A stretch of DNA of 64,000 bases. Source: Hymenobacter sp. BT188. GTDB taxonomy: Bacteria; Bacteroidota; Bacteroidia; Cytophagales; Hymenobacteraceae. The stretch is taken from assembly GCF_014333585.1 (NCBI RefSeq), contig NZ_JACSCW010000001.1, positions 558,001 through 622,000 on the forward strand, read 5' to 3'. Numbering within the stretch: position 1 is the first letter of the stretch; each line of letters opens with the position of its first letter. The notes under the pieces are model-generated. The model was given only the letters and a program-made list of their open reading frames with translations. It searched no databases and had not been told where the DNA came from. Made by a program: the position numbers and the translations under genes. Positions 51,477-60,039 of the stretch are shown in pieces.

Positions 51477-52991
51477 ATGCTACTCACCATTACCACGACC
51501 CACCAGCCCGCCACCGATTTGGGCTACCTGCTGCACAAGAATCCGGCGCGCCTGCAGTCGGTGGACATTGCCTACGGGCAGGCCCACATCTTTTATCCCG
51601 AGGCTACTGCGGAGCGCTGCACGGCCGCTCTGTTGCTCGACATCGACCCCGTGGCGCTGGTGCGCAACCACCGCGGTCCGGCCGGCGAAGGCTTTGCCCT
51701 GGAGCAATACGTGAACGACCGGCCCTACGCGGCCTCATCCTTTATGAGCACGGCGTTGGTCAAAGCCTTCAGCACGGCTATGAATGGCACCTGCAAAGAC
51801 CGCCCCGACCTGCCCGACACGCTCTTGCCCCTCGAAGCCACCGTAGCCGCCCTGCCCGCCGCCCACGCCAGCCAGCTCCAACGCCTTTTTGCCCCTTTGG
51901 GCTACGAAATCGAAACCGAAGCCTACCCGCTCGACCCCACCGTGCCGGCCTGGGGCGACAGCCGCTACTTCACGCTCCGGCTGCTCCACCCGGCCCTGCG
52001 TCTGCGCGATTTGCTCAGTCACCTCTACGTACTCATTTCCGTCCTCGACAACGACAAGCACTACTACATCGGGCAGGCCGAGGCCGACAAACTCCTGCAC
52101 CGCGGCGGCGACTGGTTGCCCCAACACCCCGACCGGGAGTTTATCACGCGCCGTTACCTGCGCAATCTGCGCCAGTACGTGGATCCAGCGTTGGAGCGGT
52201 TACTAGCCGGGGAGGAAGCTGACCTGACGACGGCCTCACCCCCTAGCCCCCTCTCCCAAGGAGAGGAGGAACTAGATGCTAATATTTCTAGCTCTAGTCA
52301 ATCTAATTTAGAATTAACTCTAAAAGCTAGTTCCCCCTCTCCTTGGGAGAGGGGGCTAGGGGGTGAGGCCCCCGTTGAACAAGCCGAAAAGCAAAGCCTC
52401 CACGACCTGCGCCTCGACCGCGTAGCCGAAGAAATCCGCCGCCTCGGGGCCAAGCGCGTACTCGATTTGGGCTGCGGTGAGGGCAAACTGGTGCGTCGGC
52501 TGCTCAAAATTCCGCACATCGAGCACATTCTGGGCATGGACGTGTCGCACCGCGAGCTGCAACGCGCCCACGAGCGCCTACACATCGTGGAAATGCCCCC
52601 CAGGCAGCGCGAACGGCTCACCCTGGTGCAAGGCTCCCTGCTCTACCACGACCCGCGCCTCAGCGGCTACGACGCGGCGGCCGTCGTCGAAGTTATTGAG
52701 CACCTCGACGAAAACCGGCTGGCGGCTTTTGAGCAGGTGGTATTCGCCCGCGCCCGCCCCGGCGCCGTACTCGTCACCACGCCCAATGCCGACTACAATC
52801 AGCGCTACGAAACGCTATCCGCCGGGGAGTTCCGCCACCAGGACCACCGCTTCGAATGGACGCGGTCGCAGTTTGCGGCTTGGGCAGCGGGAGTTGCAGA
52901 GCGCTACGGCTACCGCGTGCGCGTGGAAGCGCTGGGGCCAGAGGCGGGAGAAGTAGGGGCGCCTTCGCAGTTGGCGGTGTTTGAGCGGTAA
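51477..52991 (+). CDS. hen1: Bacterial Hen1 3'-terminal RNA ribose 2'-O-methyltransferase, with inserted palindrome
   Basis: A 504-residue enzyme that marks the 3' end of a ribotoxin-cut RNA by 2'-O-methylation before Pnkp seals it, so the repaired RNA resists another cut. Residues 1-245 are the Hen1 N-terminal domain (LLTITTTHQPATDLGYLLHK start; FMSTALVKAFSTAMNGTCKD; LLSHLYVLISVLDNDKHYYI). Residues 308-504 are the SAM methyltransferase: VLDLGCGEGKLVRR (motif I, about 327), EVIEHLDE (metal-binding Glu-x-x-Glu-His, about 407), TTPNADYNQRYE and HQDHRFEWTRSQFAAW. Residues 252-298 are coded by a 139-base palindrome (see repeat). That insertion keeps the frame and lies in the linker between domains. 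ATG at 51477 matches the family start. Confidence 0.93.
   Translation: MLLTITTTHQPATDLGYLLHKNPARLQSVDIAYGQAHIFYPEATAERCTAALLLDIDPVALVRNHRGPAGEGFALEQYVNDRPYAASSFMSTALVKAFSTAMNGTCKDRPDLPDTLLPLEATVAALPAAHASQLQRLFAPLGYEIETEAYPLDPTVPAWGDSRYFTLRLLHPALRLRDLLSHLYVLISVLDNDKHYYIGQAEADKLLHRGGDWLPQHPDREFITRRYLRNLRQYVDPALERLLAGEEADLTTASPPSPLSQGEEELDANISSSSQSNLELTLKASSPSPWERGLGGEAPVEQAEKQSLHDLRLDRVAEEIRRLGAKRVLDLGCGEGKLVRRLLKIPHIEHILGMDVSHRELQRAHERLHIVEMPPRQRERLTLVQGSLLYHDPRLSGYDAAAVVEVIEHLDENRLAAFEQVVFARARPGAVLVTTPNADYNQRYETLSAGEFRHQDHRFEWTRSQFAAWAAGVAERYGYRVRVEALGPEAGEVGAPSQLAVFER
52232..52370. repeat. Palindromic repeat inserted in frame in hen1
   Basis: The arms are 44 bases each (52232-52275 and 52327-52370) and are reverse complements at 43 of 44 positions. 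They start GGCCTCACCCCCTAGCCCCC. The 51-base spacer is AT-rich, unlike the gene. Similar CACCCCCTAGCCCCCTCTCC palindromes are known as dispersed repeats in many bacterial genomes. Here the copy is translated to about 46 residues and disrupts nothing. Confidence 0.9.
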
Positions 52992-53009
52992 ATAATTTTT
53001 TACATGGAT

Positions 53010-53579
53010 TTATGATGTTCCGTTAACTTGTAGATCAGACAGCTTATTCTTAGTAAGGTTAACATTGATTTCCCAATAATAACTGCCACCATCAAATACT
53101 GTTGAATAATCAGAATCGTATTTAAGTCTTGTATCTAGTGAGCCTCTTATATTGTCAACCAGAGTATATTCATTCCAATGAAAATTGATATGTATTATCT
53201 TGTCTCCCTTTTTATTAAAGAATCCTACATACTGTCTAAAATATTTATTTAAATTTTTATGAATTATCTGATTGTCATCTGATTGATTCATGCGACTCCT
53301 ATTTGCGAACTGTAATTTTCTTGATAAGATATATTCTGCCTCTTGTAACTCCTCTAATGTTGGTGTAAATCTTTTTAAAGAATCAATATCTGATACATGT
53401 AATAAAGTAAACGGATATTTATCAGTGAAAATAGTTCCTCTGAAATTGTTGCTCTTTACGCCTAATAGTGTAGTCTTACTAGTAGCAAAAACTTCTATTG
53501 GTATTTTGTGATTAATTAATCCTGGTTTACAAGATGAAAATAAAAACAGTATGACGAGGGTTAAATGCTCGATTCTCAT
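53010..53579 (-). CDS. AT-rich hypothetical lipoprotein
   Basis: A 189-residue protein. A type II signal sequence (MRIEHLTLVILFLFSSC) ends at Cys 17. The mature part is rich in Asn, Lys, Tyr and Ile, with PFTLLHVSDIDSLKRFTPTL and FRQYVGFFNKKGDKIIHINF as its most structured segments. I recognise no family. The G+C is far below its neighbours (roughly a third by eye), suggesting recent transfer. The start at 53579 is chosen for the lipobox; the frame is open 16 codons upstream. It is convergent with hen1 and follows the GH97 gene by 44 bases. Confidence 0.7.
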   Translation of the reverse strand: MRIEHLTLVILFLFSSCKPGLINHKIPIEVFATSKTTLLGVKSNNFRGTIFTDKYPFTLLHVSDIDSLKRFTPTLEELQEAEYILSRKLQFANRSRMNQSDDNQIIHKNLNKYFRQYVGFFNKKGDKIIHINFHWNEYTLVDNIRGSLDTRLKYDSDYSTVFDGGSYYWEINVNLTKNKLSDLQVNGTS

Positions 53580-53623
53580 TATATAAATTTTTACTATTGA
53601 GTCGACTGCACAACAAGCTGCTC

Positions 53624-55561
53624 TCAATTCAACTCAATCACAAATCCGCCGCGCGCCTTTACCGGCAGTGTGAGCGACGTGCCCGTGAAGCTTCGGGTGC
53701 TGAAGTCGCGGTTGGTGGTGCCGTCGGTGATGAGGGTGCCGCCTTTGGTTGCGCCCAGCTTGGATAGGTCGAGGGTGATGGTGCGGTCGGTGGGAGTGCC
53801 ATTGATGCCGGCCACGTACCATTTGTTGTTGGCTTTGCGGGCCACCACGGCGTACTCACCGGGGAAACCGTCCAGAAACTTCACGTCGTCCCAGCTGGGG
53901 GGCAAATTCCGCATAAAGTTCACCACGTAGGGCGGCTGCTTTTGCATACCCTCCGGCACTTCCACGTAGTGCTGAATGCCCGATTGAAACAGCACCGAAA
54001 GCGCTAGTTCGAAGCCGTTGGTGGTGAGGCGGTTAACCTTTGGAATTTCGGAGAAGCAGACGGGCGTAAAATCCATGGGCCCCACGGCGTTGCGGGTGAA
54101 GGGCAGCATCGCGCAGTGCGTAGACTGGTCATCGGCATCGGCCTGGGCAAAGGTCAGAAACTCGAAGCCGCGCACCGCTTCCATAGTCATCAGGTGGGGG
54201 TAGGTGCGCGTCCAGCCGCGGGGGATGGTGGTGCCGTGAAAATTGACCAGCAGCTTGGCCTGGGCCGCATCGTCTAATAGGTCTTGGTAGTAGTTCATCA
54301 TCGACTGCCCGTCGCCGCCGAAGAAGTCGATTTTCACTCCTTTGATACCCATTTGTTGCAAGCGGGCAAACTCCTTCTTGCGCGATGCTGGCTCGAAAAG
54401 CACGTTTATGGGCGTCTGGGGGGCTTTATTCCAGTTGCCGTTGGAGTTGTACCACACCAGCAGGTCCACGTTTTTGGTGCGGGCGTAGGTGGCCAGCTCC
54501 GTCATTTTATCGTACCCGATTTGCTTGTCCCACAGGGCATCAATCAGGCAGTAGCGCCACTTCATGTCGGCCGCGTAGTCTACGAAACGCTTCTGCACGT
54601 CATACACGGTGGCCTCGTCCTTGAGCAAAGCCCAGCTCCAGGAGGCCTTGCCCGGCTTAATAAAGGCCATATCCTTGAGTTTGGCCGGCGCACTCACGTC
54701 GGTCGTCAGCGTCGATTCTACGATGGTGCCCAGCGTGGGGCCCACCACCAGCACGCGCCACGGCGTGCTCCACGGCAGCGTCGATTCGGGCGCGGTACTC
54801 GCAGTGGGAGTAGTGCCTTCGCGCTCCTGGGCAAAGGCGATGCTGTACTCGCCATCGGGCGAAAGGTGGGCCAAGTGGGTGCCGCCATAATTGCGCTCCA
54901 TGCCGGCCTCGGTTAGCAGCACCCAGTTGCCAGCCGCCTGAAACAGCGCCGGAAACGACCAGCCCTGACCTAAGCTCGATGGCGTGCCTACAGCTATGGC
55001 CATCTTGTATTTCTCCTCGTACGACGGCTGCGTATTCGACCAGCCCGTTTGGGCAACCGCGTGCGGGTGCAGCCAGCCCTTGGCCGCCGTGGGCAGCTTG
55101 AAAGTGGTTTTTTCGGCTAGAATTCTCTGTTTCTCCTTGGATTTGCCCCCCAGCACATAGCGAAATGCCACCCCATCGTTCGATACCTGAAACACGATGC
55201 TGATCCGGCGCCCATTGCTGCCCGAAAACGCGATTTCGCGCCGATTGGCCTGGTAGCGGCAAGTCGAGCGTTTGTCGTTGGTAAGGGTGTAGCTGTCGGT
55301 AACAGGTGCCGTTTTACCAGCGCTGGCTAGCTTGAGTCCTTTGCTTAAATCCGCGTCGGCTAGTTTTAGGCCCAGGCTTGAGGGCCGTAGCAACTCTGTC
55401 TCTTTGTAAGCTACCGAGTAAACCGGAACGCCCTGATTGCCAAGGCTTACCGACACCCGCACCGCCCCATCGGGGCTGGCAATGCTTATAGGTTCTGGCT
55501 GGCCTGCCCAAGCCAGCATAGTTGTAAGAAGCAACATCAATGTAAATGAGCCTTTTAACAT
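53624..55561 (-). CDS. GH97-family glycoside hydrolase
   Basis: A 645-residue exported enzyme (signal peptide 1-19). GH97 marks include the N-terminal SPDGAVRVSVSL and RISIVFQVSNDGVAFRYVL. The (beta/alpha)8 barrel has KWRYCLIDALWD, LLVWYNSNGNWNKAP and GVKIDFFGGDGQSMMNYY (about 405-420), then LVNFHGTTIPRGWTRTYPHL and TMEAVRG. The C-terminal beta domain ends LPVKARGGFVIEL. The Asp in KIDFF matches the nucleophile position of the retaining GH97 alpha-galactosidase group rather than the inverting SusB type; this is a cautious motif-based call. It acts in the periplasm on alpha-linked sugars. Confidence 0.92.
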   Translation of the reverse strand: MLKGSFTLMLLLTTMLAWAGQPEPISIASPDGAVRVSVSLGNQGVPVYSVAYKETELLRPSSLGLKLADADLSKGLKLASAGKTAPVTDSYTLTNDKRSTCRYQANRREIAFSGSNGRRISIVFQVSNDGVAFRYVLGGKSKEKQRILAEKTTFKLPTAAKGWLHPHAVAQTGWSNTQPSYEEKYKMAIAVGTPSSLGQGWSFPALFQAAGNWVLLTEAGMERNYGGTHLAHLSPDGEYSIAFAQEREGTTPTASTAPESTLPWSTPWRVLVVGPTLGTIVESTLTTDVSAPAKLKDMAFIKPGKASWSWALLKDEATVYDVQKRFVDYAADMKWRYCLIDALWDKQIGYDKMTELATYARTKNVDLLVWYNSNGNWNKAPQTPINVLFEPASRKKEFARLQQMGIKGVKIDFFGGDGQSMMNYYQDLLDDAAQAKLLVNFHGTTIPRGWTRTYPHLMTMEAVRGFEFLTFAQADADDQSTHCAMLPFTRNAVGPMDFTPVCFSEIPKVNRLTTNGFELALSVLFQSGIQHYVEVPEGMQKQPPYVVNFMRNLPPSWDDVKFLDGFPGEYAVVARKANNKWYVAGINGTPTDRTITLDLSKLGATKGGTLITDGTTNRDFSTRSFTGTSLTLPVKARGGFVIELN

Positions 55562-55731
55562 GGGTAGGATAGAGGAGAAAAATGGGAATGACAGCAGCTA
55601 ACTTAAGCTACCAAACATACGCCGCATTTCACTGCTATTTCCAACTCTCGGGCTGGAGCGTAGAGTATCTAAGCAACGACTCGTGCTAGCCCAACAAAGA
55701 CTCATATAGATAGAGCGTAAAGCTCTTTATA

Positions 55732-57081
55732 TCATTCTTTAATATTAATATTTAATGGCTTGCTGATTTTATCACTTTTAATAAATTGCTGCACTTTAAT
55801 ATTTTCCCACATCACCAATTTATCCTCTACCCGGGTAATTGCCCGAATATCACCGTCCTGAGAAACGACAAAGCCTAAACTGCCTTTATTACTCCAACAA
55901 TAAGAAAACATGGAGTTGTGCCGGGTTCCAAATTGATTAGGGCTAATTGGCGTTACTTTACTGTCGCACACCGTTGCACTTTTAGCTACATATATATACT
56001 CCGGCAGCGGCTTGGAGCGAATGACCGTACCAAATCCCCTTACTTTTAAGTCGGTGGTAAGCACAACCAGACCATCGATACAGGAAAGAGAGGAGATAAA
56101 TCGGATGGCGCCCTTTATTTCGTCGCTCGTTTCTTTTTTTTGCGCTTCCGATACGTTTTCGCTCACATATAAGGATACAGGAACCAAATTTTTCTCGTCT
56201 TTTGAGAATTCAGCCGCTATAGCATTGGCGTACTTGTAATGCGCAATATTAAGCTGTATATAATTTATAATAGCCCTAAACAATCGGTCGTAAGATAGCT
56301 CGTGTTTTACATTTAAACCCGCTTTCTGATACGGAGTTATCAAAAAAGCCCCCCCGTTATGATAGCTCTGAGTTTTGAGAAGTATGCGCGATAATGATTG
56401 AATAATGGAAGTTTCTATGTATTCGTGCCAATCTCTGGGATTCTCGTCCTTATATTGTTTTTTAATATAATTTGTTATTTCTTTTTTATACGGTTCAGAG
56501 TATAATTTTAGTATTTTATTTACGGTACCTCTTCTGAAAACATCGACATAATTACTGATTAACGTGTTTTGCTTTAAGGTTGCAATCAACTCATAATCGA
56601 GCATTACATAAATGCTCCCAATGTCGGATATGGTAGTCTGGAAAAGTCCGGGTTGTTCGGAGCCGGAATCAGTTTCGTAGTTGAGAAAATCCTGGTAGTG
56701 AACCGCCTGATCAATCATTCCCCAGATAAAAAGCTCATCATTGGAGTCGTAGTAAACGGCCAGCGACGAGCTCCATGGGTCGGCTGCTTTCGATAGCTTC
56801 ACGATGTTCTTGACGGTGAAGGGAATGCGTTTGCGGAAGTGGATATAATTCCAGCGGTCGGCCACAATGCGCTCCGGCGGGCTAGGGTCGGGGTCAGCGG
56901 GATCGATGAAGGTGACCGTAACCTTAATCAGCTGGCCTTCTTCCGTTTTGAGGCTGGTAAAAAACAGGTTCTCGAACAGATGATGTAATATGCTCTCGCT
57001 GGGCTGCGGATAGTTCGTCTTTGTTAGCTTTTTGTAAACCAGCCTGGCTAAGTCGTGATAAGTGGAGTTCGTATGTGCCAT
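55732..57081 (-). CDS. DAC-fold sensor-like protein (DACNV type), divergent from pnkp
   Basis: A 449-residue cytosolic protein, AT-rich compared with neighbours. Residues 65-130 contain RWNYIHFRKRIPFTVKNIVK and SSLAVYYDSNDELFIWGMID. The C-terminal part (about 325-430) has the outline of a diadenylate-cyclase (DisA N-terminal) fold: IDGLVVL (DGA motif altered to DGL), GFGTVI, FGTRHNSMF (RHR altered to RHN), then VVSQDGDIRAI. Family precedent: DACNV and related sensor domains were predicted in nucleotide-centric conflict systems. The changed motifs suggest nucleotide or ligand binding without cyclisation. It shares a 78-base upstream region with pnkp, so it may sense the damage signal that calls for repair. 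Confidence 0.6.
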   Translation of the reverse strand: MAHTNSTYHDLARLVYKKLTKTNYPQPSESILHHLFENLFFTSLKTEEGQLIKVTVTFIDPADPDPSPPERIVADRWNYIHFRKRIPFTVKNIVKLSKAADPWSSSLAVYYDSNDELFIWGMIDQAVHYQDFLNYETDSGSEQPGLFQTTISDIGSIYVMLDYELIATLKQNTLISNYVDVFRRGTVNKILKLYSEPYKKEITNYIKKQYKDENPRDWHEYIETSIIQSLSRILLKTQSYHNGGAFLITPYQKAGLNVKHELSYDRLFRAIINYIQLNIAHYKYANAIAAEFSKDEKNLVPVSLYVSENVSEAQKKETSDEIKGAIRFISSLSCIDGLVVLTTDLKVRGFGTVIRSKPLPEYIYVAKSATVCDSKVTPISPNQFGTRHNSMFSYCWSNKGSLGFVVSQDGDIRAITRVEDKLVMWENIKVQQFIKSDKISKPLNINIKE

Positions 57082-57159
57082 CGTATCGTGCCGAATAAGC
57101 TAGAAACCCGTTAAGGTTGCCAAGAAAGCTATTCCTAAATATACGCCTGCTTTGCTCTT

Positions 57160-59913
57160 ATGGCTCTGACTACCTTAAAACTTCCCGAACTCTCGCTGGT
57201 GCTGCTGATGGGCACGTCGGGGGCGGGGAAGAGTACGTTTGCCCGTCGGTTATTTAAAGACACTGAAATTGTGTCTTCTGACTACTGCCGGGCCCTGATT
57301 GCCGACGATGAAAACGACCAATCGGCCACGCCTGATGCGTTTGCCCTGCTTCAATATTTGGTAGGTGTGCGCCTCAAGCGCGGCCTGCTCACGGTAGTAG
57401 ATGCCACCAACGTGCAGCCTGAAGCCCGCAAAGTGCTCGTGCAGCTGGCCCGCGACTACCACGTCTTGCCCACCGTCATCATCCTCGACGTGCCCGACCG
57501 CTTAGCCGAGGACCGCAACCAAACGCGCCCCGAACGCCGCCACATGCCCCGGCACGTGGTGCCCCAGCAGCGCCAACAACTGCGCCGCAGCCTCAAAACC
57601 CTCAAACAGGAGGGATTTCGCCACATTTATCACCTGCACGGTGCTGAGGAAATCGACGCGGTGCGGACCATCGTGCGCGACCCCCTCTACAGCAACCGCA
57701 AGCACGAAACTGGTCCTTTCGACATTATCGGCGACGTGCACGGCTGCTACGACGAACTGGTGCAGTTGCTTGATAAGTTGGGCTATACAGTAGAAGCGGA
57801 GCCGGTGGTGGATGTGCGCGATTTAGGCGTACGCGTGACGCGCCGCATTGAGGCGACAGGCGGTAGAGACGCAATATCTTGCGTCTCGTCGTTGAACGAC
57901 CCCGCGCAGAATGATCCCAACCAAAGCATTCAACCAAACAACGTCAGCAACGACGAGACGCAAGATATTGCGTCTCTACCACTTATCGGAGCTGAACGCC
58001 GCGTCATTTTCCTCGGCGACCTAGTTGACCGCGGCCCTGCCTCGCCGCAAGTACTGCGCTTAGTCATGCGCATGGTGCAGGACGGGCTGGCCCTGTGCGT
58101 GCCCGGCAACCATGATATCAAGCTGCTGCGCCATCTGGGGGGCAAAAGTGTGAACGTGCAGCACGGTTTCGCCGAAACGCTGGAGCAACTGGCGGCCGAG
58201 TCGGATACGTTTAAAAATCAGGTGCGGCAGTTTCTGGATGGGCTTGTGAGCCACTATGTGCTGGATGGCGGCCGCCTGGTGGTGGCCCACGCCGGCATGC
58301 GCGAGGAAATGCAGGGCCGCGGCTCAGGTGCCGTGCGGGCGTTTGCGTTGTTTGGCGAAACGACCGGCGAGATTGACGAATTTGGCTTGCCCGTGCGCTA
58401 CAATTGGGCCTCCGAGTATCGGGGCCGCGCCATGGTAGTGTACGGTCACACGCCCGTGCCTGAGGCGGAGTGGTTAAATAACACCATCGATATTGATACC
58501 GGCTGCGTGTTTGGCGGTCAGCTCACGGCCCTACGCTACCCCGAGCGGGAGCTAATAGCCGTGCCCGCCGCCCGCGTGTACTGTGAGCCAGTGCGCCCGC
58601 TGAATTACCGCGCTCTGCAACTGCTAGAGGCCACCCAAACCGACCTCTCCGCCCAACAGCAGCACGACGACTTGCTGGACATCCGCGACGTGACGGGCAA
58701 GCAAATTATTCGGCCGCGCCTGCTGCCTTCGGTTACCATCCGGGAGGAAAACGCCGTGGCCGCCCTGGAGGTGATGAGCCGCTTTGCCCTTAACCCCAAG
58801 TGGCTGCTGTATTTGCCCCCCACCATGTCGCCCACCGAAACCTCGCCGCTGCCCGACCTGCTGGAGCACCCCGCCGAGGTCTTCGACTACTTCCGCCGCC
58901 AAGGCGTGGAGCGTGTAGTGTGCGAGGAAAAGCACATGGGCAGCCGCGTAGTGGTGGTGCTGGCCCGCGACGAAGACGCCGCGCGTCGCCATTTCGGGGT
59001 GGTAGGCGAGGGGCCAGGCAAATGCTACACCCGCACCGGCCGCAACTTCTTCACCGACCCCGCCCTGGAAGCCGCCTTCCTCACCCGCCTGCAAGCGGCC
59101 TTGCTGGGGGGCAATTTTTGGGAGAAATTCCAAACCGACTGGCTTTGCCTCGATGCCGAGCTGCTGCCGTGGTCGGCCAAGGCCCAAGAGCTGATCAAGA
59201 ACCAATACGCCGCCGTAGCCGCTGCCGCCAGCGCCGCCCTGCCCCTGGCCGAAGCCACACTGGCCCAAGCCGCCAGCCGCGGCCTCGACGGCGTGGAAGC
59301 CCTGCTGGCTCGCACCTCGGCCCGCCACACTGCCGCCACCCATTACGCCGAGGCCTACCGCCGCTACTGCTGGCCGGTAGAAAGCCTCGACGATTTGCGC
59401 CTGGCGCCCTTTCACCTGCTGGCCACCGAGGGCCGCACCTACTTCGATAAAGACCACGCCTGGCACATGGAAACCCTGCGCGCCCTTAGCCTCCAGGACC
59501 CCGGCCTGCTCCGTGCCACCACCTACCACGTCGTAAATCTGCAAGACCCCGCCGCTGTGGAAGCCGCCACCCAGTGGTGGACCGACCTCACCGATGCCGG
59601 GGGTGAAGGCATGGTAGTAAAGCCCTACGACTTCATCCCCGCCACCAAAAAAGGCCTCGTCCAGCCCGCCCTCAAATGCCGCGGCCGCGAGTACCTGCGC
59701 ATCATCTACGGCCCCGACTACCTGCTGCCCGGCAACCTGGAGCGCCTGAAGGAGCGGGCCGTAAAAGCCAAGCGCAACCTAGCCCTGCGGGAATTTGCCC
59801 TCGGCGTGGAAAGCCTGGAACGCTTCGTGGCCGGCGCTCCGCTGCGGGAGGTGCACCAATGCGTATTCGGTGTGCTTGCCCTGGAAAGCGAAGCGGTAGA
59901 TCCGCGTTTGTAA
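57160..59913 (+). CDS. pnkp: Polynucleotide kinase-phosphatase-ligase (bacterial Pnkp), with in-frame REP insertion
   Basis: A 917-residue RNA-repair enzyme. Kinase: P-loop GTSGAGKST (18-26) and VVDATNVQPEARK. Phosphatase (calcineurin type): GDVHGC (191-196), FLGDLVDRGP (284-293), GNHD (316-319), VVAHAG and YGHTPVPEAEW. Ligase: nucleotidyl Lys in CEEKHMGSRVVV (about 591), then DAGGEGMVVKP (about 816) and LKCRGREYLRIIYGP. It heals 2',3'-cyclic phosphate and 5'-OH ends and seals them; with Hen1 it restores tRNAs cut by ribotoxins. Residues 235-274 are encoded by a 117-base REP pair lying between phosphatase motifs. The protein is about 60 residues longer than usual, which the insertion largely explains. 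Confidence 0.95.
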   Translation: MALTTLKLPELSLVLLMGTSGAGKSTFARRLFKDTEIVSSDYCRALIADDENDQSATPDAFALLQYLVGVRLKRGLLTVVDATNVQPEARKVLVQLARDYHVLPTVIILDVPDRLAEDRNQTRPERRHMPRHVVPQQRQQLRRSLKTLKQEGFRHIYHLHGAEEIDAVRTIVRDPLYSNRKHETGPFDIIGDVHGCYDELVQLLDKLGYTVEAEPVVDVRDLGVRVTRRIEATGGRDAISCVSSLNDPAQNDPNQSIQPNNVSNDETQDIASLPLIGAERRVIFLGDLVDRGPASPQVLRLVMRMVQDGLALCVPGNHDIKLLRHLGGKSVNVQHGFAETLEQLAAESDTFKNQVRQFLDGLVSHYVLDGGRLVVAHAGMREEMQGRGSGAVRAFALFGETTGEIDEFGLPVRYNWASEYRGRAMVVYGHTPVPEAEWLNNTIDIDTGCVFGGQLTALRYPERELIAVPAARVYCEPVRPLNYRALQLLEATQTDLSAQQQHDDLLDIRDVTGKQIIRPRLLPSVTIREENAVAALEVMSRFALNPKWLLYLPPTMSPTETSPLPDLLEHPAEVFDYFRRQGVERVVCEEKHMGSRVVVVLARDEDAARRHFGVVGEGPGKCYTRTGRNFFTDPALEAAFLTRLQAALLGGNFWEKFQTDWLCLDAELLPWSAKAQELIKNQYAAVAAAASAALPLAEATLAQAASRGLDGVEALLARTSARHTAATHYAEAYRRYCWPVESLDDLRLAPFHLLATEGRTYFDKDHAWHMETLRALSLQDPGLLRATTYHVVNLQDPAAVEAATQWWTDLTDAGGEGMVVKPYDFIPATKKGLVQPALKCRGREYLRIIYGPDYLLPGNLERLKERAVKAKRNLALREFALGVESLERFVAGAPLREVHQCVFGVLALESEAVDPRL
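57863..57979. repeat. Inverted REP pair inside pnkp
   Basis: REP hairpins at 57863-57887 (GTAGAGACGCAATATCTTGC and on) and 57955-57979 (its mirror) flank 67 bases that hold GTCGTTGAACGAC. They are variants of the palindromes around the RAYT (CAATATCTTG in place of CGACACTTCG). The whole pair is 117 bases, exactly 39 codons, so the frame is kept. Confidence 0.9.
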
Positions 59914-59925
59914 TCCAGCACGATT

Positions 59926-60027
59926 GTAGAGACGCGACACTTCGCGTCTCCTCGTTGCGCGACCTAATAAAAGAAAGCAGTTGTGTTAACGTCAGCAACG
60001 AGGAGACGCGAAGTGTCGCGTCTCTAC
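59926..60027. repeat. Inverted REP pair (BIME-like) upstream of RAYT
   Basis: A REP hairpin GTAGAGACGCGACACTTCGC (59926-59950) faces GAGACGCGAAGTGTCGCGTC (60003-60027). The inner sequences carry CTCGTTG and CAACGAG. It lies 13 bases past the pnkp stop and just before the RAYT start, and would form a long hairpin that could also end pnkp transcription. Confidence 0.92.
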
Positions 60028-60039
60028 AATCTTATTTTA

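Noticed and set aside
51299..52222. 307-codon plus-strand frame overlapping hen1
   Set aside because: It is a GC-rich shadow frame of hen1 with Pro/Arg/His-rich nonsense content; hen1 has full family motifs in the other frame.
57140..57159. CTGCTTTG as a -7 element for pnkp
   Set aside because: It lacks the leading TA and a correctly spaced TTG, so I could not support a promoter call here.
58624..59544. 306-codon minus-strand frame opposite pnkp
   Set aside because: Gly/Val/Gln-rich with no motifs, lying opposite the pnkp ligase region whose residues are conserved.
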